DNA of 64,000 nt from Astropecten irregularis (GCA_963971285.1 OZ020246.1:24402494-24466493); one strand, 5' to 3'. Shown: positions 23,901-34,885, numbered from the stretch's first letter. Made by a program: numbers and translations. The notes: generated by a model from the sequence alone, not told the origin.

Positions 23901-26900
23901 TAATTATAACTGCCTACACATTACACAAACTAAATGGCTTGGTAATTGCATTACTTGTACACCCCTACATGAATGGTATCGTCGAGTTGACGCCGAGTTG
24001 ACGCCTTTTTCTAGTTGACGCCGGAGTTGACTTTAATTAGTGTGACCGATATATTGTACATGCATGTACAGTACTTTCCATTTAATTTATGTTTATTTCA
24101 ACTACCTCAACTCTATAGGGAATAATGTGCAAACTTGGATTCAATTTAATGGATGAATTATTTTTATGGAGTTATTTTCTGTGTTGTTCAGAAATAAATA
24201 ATATTTTACATTTAGGTTATATTAAGTTTTAGAGCTCTTGCTTTCTTGGATAATCCAAGTCAATTTGTTTAAAAGAAAACTATCATAGAGCATCAGTCCT
24301 CATAGAGACCTTGTGCAAAAGTGGGCACCGTATGGGACTGAAATGTTCATAGATGACTGTTAATTACTGTATCTTCCTTGATATTTTTGCCCATGAATCT
24401 GCATTTATTCGACCACGAAGTATGATATTACCTATTATGTTACTCATGGAAAATACTTTCTTTCCTCCATGTTTTACCAAAAAACACCCACAACAACAAA
24501 CAATCTTGGCGTGGATCTAACGTTAAATGGAAAAGAGGAAAATCAAAAGAAAAATTGAGAAGACAAAATTACTCTGGTCCCTTGCGCAGTGCTACTGCCG
24601 TAAAAATAATAGACGTTACTATATTGGTTACGGCTAAAACACGCCGCCATCGCGCGTGCGCAGTTACAGTGCCGTAACTATAGCCATTGGGAAATGCGTT
24701 ACGGCTGCCGTAACGATAGCCACTGCGTTTGTGAAAAGATGGCAGGTCAATCATGTCAATGTAACATGGCCCATGTCATGGGTTAAAAACAGGGAAAGAA
24801 TTCCACTGACGGCCATCACTTGTGCACAAACCTATGGGACCAACAGAGGGCGTTTGGAAAAAATTCCACTGTCTGACGACCATTGCCAAATTTACCTAAT
24901 TTTGGGATATTTGAGAAGTTCAGAAGGGGGGGGGGTCTATTTTGAGGGTTTTTAGGTGTGAGAGGGGGCTCAGTGACTAGGGGGAGAGGTTTAAAAAAAG
25001 GGGGGAAAAAAACAAAAAAAAAACGCCCTCTTTACACTTATTTCTTCTCTCCTACCTCTCCTATATCCCTTCCTCTTCTACATTCTCACTCTTATTTTCA
25101 AACTTTTTTTTCCTTGCTCTCACTGGGATTCGAACCCGGGCTGTGGAAGAAACAGTTCAATATTATTACAAATGCAATGGATTATCTGAGCACGCCACAC
25201 GAGCGCTTGCTTCCAGAAGACGGTTAATATGTTCTATTTGAAGTTAAGGTCAAGTAAAATTGGCGGGGGAGTCCCAATATGCAATGGTTAAATCTAAGCT
25301 GTGTACCGCAATTCAATTCAGACCTTCCAAAAATGTCTCTAAATTAACCCTAACGCCCCCAGGCCCTTTAAACTCCAACATTATGTTCTGTTGGGATCTG
25401 TTAGGCTGAGGAGGGTACAGTTGTTGGAATTTGCTAAGATTGATACCATGTGAAAATGATGTTTATTTTTGCATAGGGCCTTATGTACACAGTCTGCCAA
25501 ATTCCAACAGTAAGCAACTGTTGGAACTTGATGAGCTGTGTACCGTTGTTATAGAGTAATCTGTTGGAGTATAACAGGTTGAGTACAGTGGACATTACCT
25601 GACACTCCAGGCTGTTGGATTGTGTTAGGCTGAGAAAGGTATTGAGTACAAATGTCTAGGGGGTTAGGGTTATTAATGCTATTTCGAAATCCCCACTCCT
25701 AAACCCTCCCTGAATTTTGACATGCTGCACATTCACCGCATGGCGATGATGTCATCAACAACCAATGAAAAAGCTTGCGTGCGTGCGTGAAAATAATATT
25801 ACAAATACTTAGTAAAGACAAAGAGTAAACTTGAAAAAAAGTTGAAATAATATCGGAAATAAGTTAACCCAGTTACCCGAAGCGAAAATAATGAGTATTA
25901 ATGACCAACCTTTGCGGAATTCCCCGGCTTCAAAATCGGGAAACCCCGAACCCGGAAGTGAGCACTTTGGCGGCTGCAGTCACGCAGATAAACAATTTAT
26001 AACAACAAATGGCAATATGGCGTCAGCGGTTGAAAGTGCCGTGCCATGGAAGTTGTTGAAATGACAATGACATTGAACACAGTGACACTATAGCTCCATT
26101 TTGGATAATAAGATTTATTAGAAATATCAATAAACGCACTCTCTGTTACATGATGCATAACGTAAGTGGGATATGTGTTTTTATATTAAGAGTTTAATCA
26201 GTTTTATATAAGCTTATTTTCCGTTTTTGACGAAGATTTTCGGACGCAATTTTCATACAGCTTTCTGTCGACACATGTCGACGTCGGTAACTCCAATGTA
26301 CCGACCTGTCGACAGGAAAAAATCGTGCCGACGACAACCTTAACTTTTAGAGGATATAACTTTGTTTCCATCATGGTCGTCAGTGGAATTCTTGCCGGGC
26401 GTTTTGATAAAAATGGCTACCGCTGCATTCAAAGTTTATAATTGTAGGTCAAAAAAACCCAGAAAATCTCACTTTTTAGATAAGCTACACCAGTTTTCAC
26501 TCCTGAGATTGAAGTTCATCATGACTTGCATCAAATAAGTTAACTCTTGGAGGAAATAACCCTGTTTCCGTCATGGCCGTCAGTGGAATTCTTTCCAAAA
26601 ACAGTAACAAAGATGTAACATTTTACGGCCTCAGACGAGAATAGTCTGGTTTCCACTCTGACATTTTGAGGACTCTTGATCTGTTGGGTCTGGGCACTAG
26701 ACCAACCAGACCAGACAAAATGTCCCCACGTGATCAAACAGGCTGCTTTCATGTTTGTAAAAAGTGCGTTTACAAGAAAATTGCATTTTTACACTGAAAT
26801 GTTGCATAAATTTCTTCATTCTAGAATTTTAAGAACCCAGGAACATTTGCCGAAAGTCGAAAGTATCATATTTTAGGAGTAGAAGAGCTAAAATAATCAA

Positions 26901-29900
26901 TGTGTTTTGGGGATCCCTGTTTATCACAATCCCTGTATCCGTTGTGGTTTGGGGCCTATTGGCTGGAATGCTGTACAAAGCATCTTCTGATTCATTTCAA
27001 ATTTTGTCCTAGTGTTACAGTTAGTTGGACAGCATTCCGTGACAATTGTTTATTTATTTGTGTTTTCTGTCTAGAATGGGACAAGCTTCATTGTTCAGGA
27101 CCAGACCCGTTTTGCCAAGGAGATCTTGCCAAGGTTCTTCAAGCACAGCAACATGGCAAGCTTCATTCGGCAGCTCAATATGTGTAAGTACTCACTGTAC
27201 TGTACATGAGGATGACATACATTCATACAGATCCATCATGTCCATGCATTTATTATTGTTAAGCTAGGCCTAAATCATGTTTATTTAGGCCTATTCAGCA
27301 ACCAAGACCAACAGCAATAAACACAAACACACAGGGACAGACAAAAAAGGGTATCTTTTTTATTTTTAAAAGACAAAATTTACAAAATGATGATTAATAA
27401 ATTTAGTTGGTCAATTTTGTTATTGGTTATACTGCCGGGTCAATGTCGTCTACGTCACATCTTTTGTAACGAGAGTGGTGCCTTACACAAGGCCTATGAA
27501 AGCACATTCAAACATCTCCACATCTTTTGCGTCCAGTCCCCAGTTCTTGTTGATGATTAATATATCTGGTTCTTCTCCATTTTTGTCAGAGAGGAAGCAT
27601 TCGGCCTGTCTCTGTTTTCAGATAAAATACAAGAAACTAACGTCATCCTTTGAATTTCAATTTCAGATGGCTTTCGGAAGAAGGTTAACTTGGAGCACGG
27701 AAGTCTGAAAGTGGATAATGATGATATCGAGTTCCAGCACCCAAACTTCGTGAAAGGACAACCGGAGTTGTTGGAGAACATCAAGAGGAAGGTACATCAC
27801 ACCTAGACATCTCCAAGAAATATGAATTGACAAAAAATGTTTCAAGCCCTTGCACATCTTTTTTCTTTTCAAATTATTGTATTTTTTATTCACTTGTTTC
27901 AAAGGTGAACAAAGCTGGGATTTGAACCTGCGGACCTTAAAGGTTTCAGTGGTGTGGGTGATAATCCCCACCCTGGACTTGCTGTTAAGGAAGCCTTCCT
28001 TAATAGTCAGACAGAGTGTGACGTTGCCACACTATGGCACAGTCTTTGACTTTCAGGACTACGACTGGTCTTCAGCCATAGCCACCCCCCACCCCTCTCC
28101 CTTATTGAAGATAAGGCTGCTGGACCCAACATACTGTCTCAGTGCAGTGTAATGTACCTATGGCCCTTTACAAAAGCACAGTTTGGGCTTGGGCTTGGGC
28201 TTGGGCTTAGGCTTAGGCTCCATCATCTATAAGCTGAAAAATACATGCTGTGAATTTCCCCTCAGGTTAAAACTCTGTTTTCTTGTTCGAAATAGAGTAT
28301 CTACTTCAAAACTGTACCCCAAAAACCTATATTTTTATACCTGTTACTTTAAAATGGATGTAAGAAATGGAGCTGAAGCCGGAGCTAGAGCCCAAGCCGA
28401 GGTGTCCTAAAGGCCCTGGGGTTGAATATTGAACCAAAGAAAAGCGAGACTCTTTCTTGGAAAGTTTTTTTTGTTTGACTCTGCGCCTTCTTGAGTCTGT
28501 TCTCTGTTTCCTGACGGTTGTTCTAGGTCGCAGCTCGCGAGGAGTCCAAGATCAAGGTGGAGGACATGCATCATATTCTGCGGGAGATGAAAGGCCAACA
28601 GGATAACTTCAGCGGCACTCTACAATCCATTCAGAGGTTAGCTGGCATCCAAATCCAGGCACTTTCCAACGGGAGTCTTTGGAGTTGTGTCTTCAAGTTG
28701 ATAGCGCACCCACGCCCACAACAACGTGCGCATGCTCACAATTGTGCGCGCATGCTCAGAGATAGCTAAAAGAGACTTCAGTCTGCTGTCGCCAACATCT
28801 CAAAAGTCTCCCATTGGATGTACATGTACCTGTAGACACAATTAGGAAGTGGGCCTACCTTGGCATGTAAATGATGTGTCAGTCGATTGTGGTCTTAAAT
28901 CCTTGAGACTCATTGATTTAATAAGCACACTTTAATTTTATCAAAAATTCTCAGAGTTATTTGGGCCTGATGGTACGATCCCAGCAGGATCTTTATCAAA
29001 GGTTTTTAAAAAGGGGCTAAAGACTGAGTTATCTGTACTTCAGAATCAAAGTACCCCGAGAAAGGTCCTGCTGGGATCGAAACGCCAGGCCCTCCCAACT
29101 CTTGAGTATTTCACGTCATTATTTAGGTGCGCCAGTTTGCAGCAGTTTATTTACTCGTATTTATTCTATCACACAGTATCCAAATGTGGATAATGGTTTT
29201 GGGAAATCTATAGCTCAATATGAGCGATTTGATGATTTGTTTTTCTTGAATCTCTTATCTCAGAGAGAACCAGGTTCTTTGGCGAGAGGTGATGTTTCTT
29301 CGTCAGCGTCATGAGAAACAGCAGAAGATTGTGAATCGTCTCATCCAGTTCCTGCTGACCATGGTTAAACCTGTCGGATTGAAGAGGAAACAGTATGTAT
29401 GAATATTAAATGATTTTGGTCGGGAAATAGATAATATGCAAATTAGGTTTGCCCTTCACCGTCGTGGACAAAATCACATGCTGGCTCAGGTGGGATTTGA
29501 ACCCACGACCTCCTGCTTACTAGTGCAGATGCCATACCGCTAGGCCACCGAGCTAGTCCAACAAGTGTTGTTCAACACAGTTCAGTGTCAACAAATACAT
29601 AATTCTTGGCCGATGTAAAAAAAAATGATTATAACCAATTTAATCCCATAACTCCCATAACTTTTCCATCATTGTGTCTCCCTTGATTGTTCTTCTAATA
29701 GGCAGTTGATGATTGAGTCTTCATCAGATGTGAGCAAGCCCAAATACCCTCGAATCGCCAGCCCAATTGACAACATGCAGCTTGTACAACCGGTAAGATC
29801 CCGTAGTCTAGCCTTGGGATCAATTCTGTCTGAGTCCTAAGGCCCTTTACGAAACCACGGCTTGGGCTTAGGCTTGGGCTTGGGCTAGGGCTCGTGCATA

Positions 29901-32900
29901 GGCTCCGTCATCTAAAAGCTGAAAATATAGGTTGTGGTTTTTCCCGGAGGTTGAAGCTCAGTTTTCTTGTTCGAAAACAGTATCTACTTCGAAACCGTAC
30001 CTAAAACCCTCTATTTTGATACCTGGTGCTTTAAAATGGATGTAAGAAATGGAGTCTGAGCCTAAGCCTCCATTTTGTAAATGCCCTAAGAATCAATGTG
30101 CTGTTAGGATGTACTGCACAGGTCAAATTGACAGATGAATACAAAGTATTTGTAAACATTTTCAAATTCAGGAAAACAACAGGAAAACAACAGGAAAACA
30201 AAATCAGAAATTGGTTTAGATAACCGATACTGTTAATATCATTAGTATGATCATTGTCTTTGAAAAATAAACCTATTGTAATGAAACTCCATTGAAACAA
30301 GAAATGATGTGGAGTTTAAGATAGGGGGAAGAGGGGACCAGTCTCCACTCTTGATAATCCTAGAATGGTGCATGCAATGTACACAAGCTGAATAGGCAAG
30401 AGTTGTTATGCAGGAATTAATACTTCACGGAATTCATTTCTCATTTTGTCCAGACCACATTCGACACAGATATTGATACCCTTCCGGTCATCGGCAATCC
30501 TCCATCCAGCGTTGTCCTCGCTGACGTGACCGACAACCAAACCGCGGAGGCCCAGAGGACCCTACCCAATCCAGCCTGTGAAGCTGGCACGGCGGACGTC
30601 TCCGAGCCCATGCCTGCTACCCTTGACCCCTCTCTGTTTGAACTAGATATACCCCCCGTGTCCGAGGAGGCCCCCCCTGCCGTATCGGCCTCTCCCATTA
30701 TCACCTCTCCGGCTAGCGTCCAGCCGAGCAGCTCCTTCTCACCTCCAGCTTACATCGAGGACCCTTACAAATCCCTGTGGCAGCTGTCCGATACCGAGAA
30801 CCAACCCAACACGGAGATGGCCTTGCTGCTGAGCGACGATGACAATCGGGACTTTTCCGGGTCCCCCGGGTCTTCCACGGCGACAACATCAACGCCCTCA
30901 CCATATGGTCCTGGCTCCAGAGCTGTCATGAAGAGGATGCTGTCGCACGAGGAGCAGAGGTGAGCTTCTAATCTGGATGAACCTGAGGCAGTTATTTGTG
31001 CTGTTTCAATTCAAAAACATCTAGGCACATCACGTAGATACAGTTTTGCTGGCAATATCCACTACAGAGAACTGAAATTTAATAGTGACTTAGATGGTGT
31101 AGAGAGGCTTATAGCAGACCTGGAATTTCACGATGACCACTGGCCGTAGTGCCCTCAAAATCAGATATTTCTTACGGCCACTTCTGGCCGACGTACCCTT
31201 CTACCCATATGCCCGGGGATAACATTAACAAGTATTAACTGCTGCAAACTGCTCATCAGCCAAAATAATGACCTTGGAATTAGGAGGGCCTTACGCGTTT
31301 CGATCCTAGCAGGATCTTTATCAAAGGCTAAATGACAAGAGGACAAGAACATGCAAGTAAAGATACACATTAACGGACGCGATCTTACCCTCTCATCTAG
31401 CCTGCTAGAAAGATCCTGCTAGGATCGAAACGTCAGGCCCTCCCAACTCTAAGCAATAATAAAAAGAAGCTTTTTCCTTTACCTTTTGTAAATATTAATT
31501 TCTTGGCCTTTGTATTCATTTGTTTCATTCTTTAATCTTGTGTGTATGACCAGGGATGAGGTCAACGACCATGTGTCCACTGTACAAGAAAACCTTGATA
31601 TGATCCAGCACATGTTGACGTCATCGATGCATACTGGCCTGCCCTACAACATTGACATGGGATCACTCCTGGAGGTGAGCACTGGGGGATTTTATCCTGA
31701 GAATTTCACAGCCTTGCTTAGCACAAAAATTTGCTAACCGCGAAATTTCCGTCATATTAAAAACAGGATTAACAACCAAATTTCCATGTGTTGTGTATCA
31801 CTTGTGATTGCTCATTGCGCTGACCATGAATATCAAATGGAATTTTTAATGGTGATTTGTTTTTTATTGAGCAAGACATTTTGTGCTAAGCAATTTTTTT
31901 GTGCTTAACAATGTTACTATTACTGAATGTTACTCATTCAATGTTGTTACAAGTAAACAAATACCTACAATGTTAATTTGGCTGTGCTATTGTCAGCCTA
32001 CCTTTCGGCCATTTTGAAACAATGCATTATGGGATGTGCTTGTCGATATAACGGACGTACGTCCGAGTTGGGACACAATCTGAAGGCATCCTTGCTGCAA
32101 CAGCAAACTTGTACCATTGTATTATTGCAAATCTGTAGATGTCGTTACAATTTACAACAAAATCAATTTTCCACGTTACTGCACTTCTCAACAGCAAAGT
32201 ACCACACAGCTTTTTTTTTTAGCAATATAAAACATTTAAGCGAACAAAAATGGTACAATTGAAACAGTTTCATCAGTTTGGCAGAAATATGAAAATATGG
32301 TTCTTGATTACACATCCAAACGGTTGTTTTTACCATGACGGGCATGACGTTTTTCTCGGATGCCGTTATCGCCAGAACTTGTTTTTCTGGCGGTAAGCGT
32401 TTGCTGATCGACTTAATATCATTAGTCAATCGTCAGTCACCAGGTACAAACATACCGTTCAAATATTTCCGGCTGAAATGCTGTATTTATCCTTCCATGA
32501 CAAATCTAATTTTGAACAGACCACAGTTGTTCTGTCACCTTCGCCAATCCTGTACATGTATTATGACTTTAAGAACCTTATTTTCATAAGAATGGTACAA
32601 GTTTGCTGTTATTGCAAGGACTCGTTCAGATGGTAGAATCTGCTGAAGAATGAAAGTACAAACATCCTGTGTTTGATACGATGGTTTTCGTTCTTTATTT
32701 CACCAGATATTCAACTCAGACAATAGTGGAAATACCAATGACAGGGTATGTTCATACTATTAGCTGTAGTAGTCTTTAGTCTTGAACTATAAACTCATCC
32801 CAGACTAAGCGTAGCTGGGTCGTGATTCATAAGGCAGTATACCTTTGGGAGTCGGGGCACCAAACATCATAAAGATTTCCCTTATTGATTTTCATTATTA

Positions 32901-34885
32901 AAAGATTAGTGAAAAATTAACTTCATGTATATAAATCGTACAGACATAAATTAATTACTTTCAGTGGGACAAAATTCCTCTCGGGAAAATGTATGATATA
33001 TGAAGAAAGAAATCAAGATTGGGACTTGGAAATTAAATTTTTTTAGAATAAATTTATGAACTTTGAATTATTAAGGTGGTGGGAGAGTTTGATTCACAAC
33101 GTAAGTTCTTTTCAGTTTTGAAACCTTTAATTAAATATCTTTATATAAAGATCTTGTTTGTGGTCGTTAGTGGTAGATTGTATTGTGGTTTGGTGTTGTT
33201 CCTTGTTTGATATATATGGTCAAGAACTTCGGTGGATGTGCTAGGTGTGCATTTAGTGTTTAGAAGGAACATTTTGTGACCGTCTTTGGTTTTGACAGCC
33301 ACAGAGTGTGACTGTCTGTTTGCATGTGATGTGATGTAGTGCTGGTTATGTGGGCCGTGCCCAAACAGGGCTATGGCTATGTGTCAGCCGCAGTGTGCAA
33401 TGGGAGAATACATGTACCTAGCCCTAGCCTTAGGCAACTGCGGCCTCATGCTCCATGGTATCAAGAGCTTGGTAGGCTGTTCCAAGAGAAATTCCAGATT
33501 TGATTGCAGAATATCCGGAACTCCTTAGGGTAGGTGCTCTTATAAAACTCAAACTATTGGCTCTTGATTCATTGACAGCTCTAATTCTTGGCCCATTCTT
33601 ATTCTCAAACTTCTCAACAGGATCTTTTCCCGATTCTGGCTGATTCCGCCGTCACTGACAAGAGCCCGAACGGTGAGGAAGGCATAACAGGTAAGACGAT
33701 GGAAACAATCGCCTTCCTAGAGACCAAGATGAAGATCAGTACTAACCCTTAATGTCAGCCTGATGTCGGCTGGTGAAGGCTAGCACTAACAGTGCTAGCA
33801 GCCAAAATGTCCCTATCAGTACTTTGATTACCTTTTTTCCTTATCTGTATCCACTGCTATGAAGAACCCTTTCCTTTCTTTTGATTTAGCTTTAACCCCC
33901 TCTAAAAAGTTTTTTGGGGTCAGGGGTTTCCTCTCTTACATTTCTTTACAGAAAATTAAAAAAGTTCCCAAAATCAAATCTGAAATCGACATACATTTCT
34001 CCTTTTAGAAAAAAAAATGTTTGGGATGTACTAACTTCATTTGAAGCTAACTATTAATACTGTGTGAATGTTATTGTTGAGCAAGCTCTCAGTGCATCAA
34101 GTTTTAATTTTTTTCTACATATTTGGTGAAGAAAAGGAAAATGTCATTTACTGTTGGGATGAGAGTAACATTGCCTTATACAGATACCCGATTGGGAAAA
34201 GCTGTTAATGGTTACGGTAGTTGTGATTTTATGTGTGAGATTCAGATTTACCCACTGGTCCCAGATAGCTTGATGGTTGTCTGGTTGGTAAGGCATCTAC
34301 CAGTTTGCAGCTGGTTGAGAGGTAGCTCATGGATGTTTTGTCCTTTTGGCGACTGAGGAGCCGTGTGTATCCAAGGTTGATGCACACTAGAGAAGAGCAA
34401 ACCTGGGGTCGATTTCCTGAAGCCCTTGCCATCGATCGTAACTCGAGTTACGAAGGATAACCCATCGTAGGGGGCCTATCCCACGTAGGGCTTCAATGCA
34501 TCAAAAGTCCTAAGCTTGATAGTAAGTTACGAAGAGTTCGGTGAAATCGTCTTCTGGATATTGATAATAGAGTGGCGCAGATACAGTCTGGTTCAGCAAC
34601 TTGGTCTAAGTGTATTTTATTTTCCACCATGTTGGGAATATTGAAACCTTTCCTGCTCTATTCCCCACGCATTTTCTGGATGTTTGTGTTTTTTAATATC
34701 CACCTGTTTGTTTGGTTTGTTTGCTCCTCTCAGGCACAGAGGTGGTCCAGTACGGCCAGACTCCAACCAGCCAGTTCACCATTGAAGATGAAGACTCCTT
34801 ATTACGGTCTCTGGACGACGATGCCGCGGCCTTAGCCAAACCCTACTCACCGCTCGATTTAGGCAGCTCCAAGCTGAGGCACTGA
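20988..34885 (+). CDS. HSF1: Heat shock factor (HSF1-like), complete, 11 exons
   Basis: The nuclear transcription factor that trimerises on stress and binds nGAAn repeats. Exons are 20988-21146, 27075-27183, 27667-27791, 28527-28636, 29264-29392, 29702-29792, 30454-30959, 31554-31674, 32707-32745, 33621-33690 and 34734-34885 (TGA). All are GT/AG and all phases join, giving 536 residues (human HSF1: 529). Residues about 30-131 form the winged-helix DNA-binding domain ([34 protein letters not shown]). Residues about 132-220 are the HR-A/B coiled coil ([21 protein letters not shown]). Residues about 415-431 are HR-C ([17 protein letters not shown]). The C-terminus is acidic. Exon 7 carries a Pro/Ser-rich regulatory region. 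I see no KxExxSP sumoylation motif. The start is chosen because this ATG opens the exon carrying the first helix. Whether it is one-to-one with HSF1 or co-orthologous to HSF1/2/4 is not decidable here. Confidence 0.96.
21365..21565. repeat. Inverted duplication, arm 1, in HSF intron 1
   Basis: The stretch from 'gatcgtaaccctaggtctga' to 'tctgactacatggatctgat' matches the reverse complement of 22985-23155 with only a few differences. Its left end (cgcagtggctatcgttacgg) also matches the far end of the block at 24645-24735. Confidence 0.88.
22096..22345. repeat. GC-rich direct tandem duplication, period about 125 bp
   Basis: Two consecutive copies share 'gcttgaaat', 'gcgctcggtcgg', 'acctttttggatcgcggccg' and 'ccggctcggtacaga'. 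The second copy starts at about 22221. It is GC- and CpG-rich against an AT-rich intron, which makes it stand out. Frames run through it on both strands without gene-like context. Confidence 0.8.
22983..23240. repeat. Inverted duplication, arm 2, with GTTACG/CGTAAC motif cluster
   Basis: The left part is the reverse complement of 21400-21562. The right part (acggcagccgtaacgcattt through actgcgcacgcgcg) is the reverse complement of 24650-24710. The block therefore joins both partners. It contains many alternating GTTACG and CGTAAC motifs, including a short palindrome at about 23171-23189. Confidence 0.85.
23511..24047. mobile_element. 537-bp inverted-repeat element with 9-bp target-site duplication
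   Basis: Both sides carry the 9-mer GATATATTG (23502-23510 and 24048-24056). The ends are imperfect inverted repeats of about 65 bp: GGTCACACTAAT, then AAAGTCAACTC, then GGCGTCAACTA, then a second GGCGTCAACTCGGCGTCAAC. Each end thus carries three to four copies of GGCGTCAACT as a subterminal repeat. The interior is AT-rich and non-coding. A 9-bp duplication and long ends suggest a Mutator-like non-autonomous element (inference). It lies in HSF intron 1. Confidence 0.88.
24310..24434. repeat. Family A fragment (one end)
   Basis: 'gtgggcaccgtatgggactg' to 'gaagtatgatattacct' matches the right third of the full copies at 11271 and 63616. The left part is missing. Confidence 0.75.
24645..24735. 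repeat. Inverted duplication, third block
   Basis: 'cgcgcgtgcgcagttacagt' to 'cgttacggctgccgtaacg' is the reverse complement of 23165-23240. It then continues with 'atagccactgcg', the complement of the left end of arm 1 at 21370. Confidence 0.85.
25110..25215 (-). repeat. Possible degenerate tRNA-derived SINE
   Basis: On the minus strand a B-box-like GGGTTCGAATCCC follows a 'gtggcgtgctcagata' segment resembling an A box. The spacing is longer than in a standard tRNA, so this is a remnant at best. It lies in HSF intron 1. Confidence 0.35.
25370..25640. repeat. Degenerate cluster of CTGTTGGA-type motifs
   Basis: CTGTTGGRAT/AGT/ATT variants recur at least five times on the plus strand, with complementary 'attccaacag' copies. 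'gttaggctgag' also occurs twice and 'gtgtac' repeatedly. There is no coding sense. The structure suggests old nested duplications in HSF intron 1. Confidence 0.45.
26341..26600. repeat. Direct repeat of about 57 bp (26341-26399 and 26541-26597)
   Basis: 'taacttttagaggatataac' and 'gtcagtggaattctt' in the first copy match 'taactcttggaggaaataac' and 'gtcagtggaattctt' in the second. An inverted partner of the last part occurs near 24790-24815 (aattccactgacggccat). It lies in HSF intron 1. Confidence 0.65.
27075..27791 (+). CDS. HSF1: HSF exons 2 and 3: core of the DNA-binding domain
   Basis: Exon 2 (27075-27183) encodes [18 protein letters not shown] and the recognition-helix region ending QLNM. 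Exon 3 (27667-27791) continues YGFRKKVN and ends ENIKRK. The intron between them splits the Tyr codon (T|AT), the conserved position after RQLNM. This is the most strongly conserved segment of the gene. The preceding 5.9-kb intron is the largest in the gene and the main repeat reservoir. Confidence 0.95.
28162..28417. repeat. Family D element with (GGGCTT)n array
   Basis: The left end 'ggccctttacaaaa' runs into about five GGGCTT/AGGCTT hexamers. The interior has 'gttcgaaatagagtatctac' and 'aaaacctatatttttatacc' blocks. The right end carries complementary 'aagccggagc', 'cccaagcc' and 'cctaaaggccc'. It lies in HSF intron 3. Confidence 0.8.
28955..29105. repeat. Family G element (hairpin of GATCCTGCTGGGATC type)
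   Basis: The left side has 'gatcccagcaggatctttat' and the right side 'gaaaggtcctgctgggatcg'. The outer right flank 'ccaggccctcccaactctt' matches 31430-31450. It lies in HSF intron 4. Confidence 0.75.
29398..29575 (-). repeat. tRNA-derived SINE, family I
   Basis: On the minus strand 'gctcggtggcctagcggtat' (A-box-like) and 'gtgggttcaaatcccacc' (perfect T-arm and B box) lie at tRNA spacing. They are followed by a non-tRNA body (gtccacgacggtgaagggc, then gcatattatctatttcccga). The body recurs at 8188-8295. The acceptor ends do not pair well, so it is a SINE and not a working tRNA gene. It lies in HSF intron 5. Confidence 0.75.
29841..30089. repeat. Family D element
   Basis: Left end 'ggccctttacgaaaccac' with GGCTTG/GGCTTA hexamers; right end 'gcctccattttgtaaatgcc'. 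The interior (gttgtggtttttcccggagg, ctctattttgatacctgg) matches the copies at 38967 and 45392. It lies in HSF intron 6. Confidence 0.85.
31226..31452. repeat. Family G element, best copy
   Basis: 'ctgctgcaaactgctcatca' leads into 'gaattaggagggcctta', then 'gatcctagcaggatctttat'. The right arm 'aaagatcctgctaggatcga' and 'caggccctcccaactct' mirror the left side. It lies in HSF intron 7. Confidence 0.8.
31690..31905. repeat. Family C element, diverged
   Basis: 'gcttagcacaaaaatttgct', 'aaaaacaggattaacaacca', 'gaccatgaatatcaaatgga' and 'acattttgtgctaagc' align in order with the fuller copy at 40271-40499. It lies in HSF intron 8. Confidence 0.75.
32441..32560. repeat. Family A fragment with internal deletion
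   Basis: 'acaaacataccgttcaaata', 'gctgaaatgctgtatttatc', 'tccatgacaaatc' and 'cagttgttctgtcacctt' occur in family order, but the central part is missing. It lies in HSF intron 8. Confidence 0.65.
34405..34553. repeat. Family B element
   Basis: Left end GGGGTCGATTTCCTGAAGCC; right end TTCGGTGAAATCG. The interior has 'ggataacccatcgtaggggg', 'gtagggcttcaatgcatcaa' and 'gatagtaagttacgaagag'. It lies in HSF intron 10. Confidence 0.85.

Noticed and set aside
29475..29560. Functional tRNA gene on the minus strand
   Set aside because: The T-arm is perfect but acceptor pairing is poor, and the body repeats at 8188-8295, indicating a SINE.
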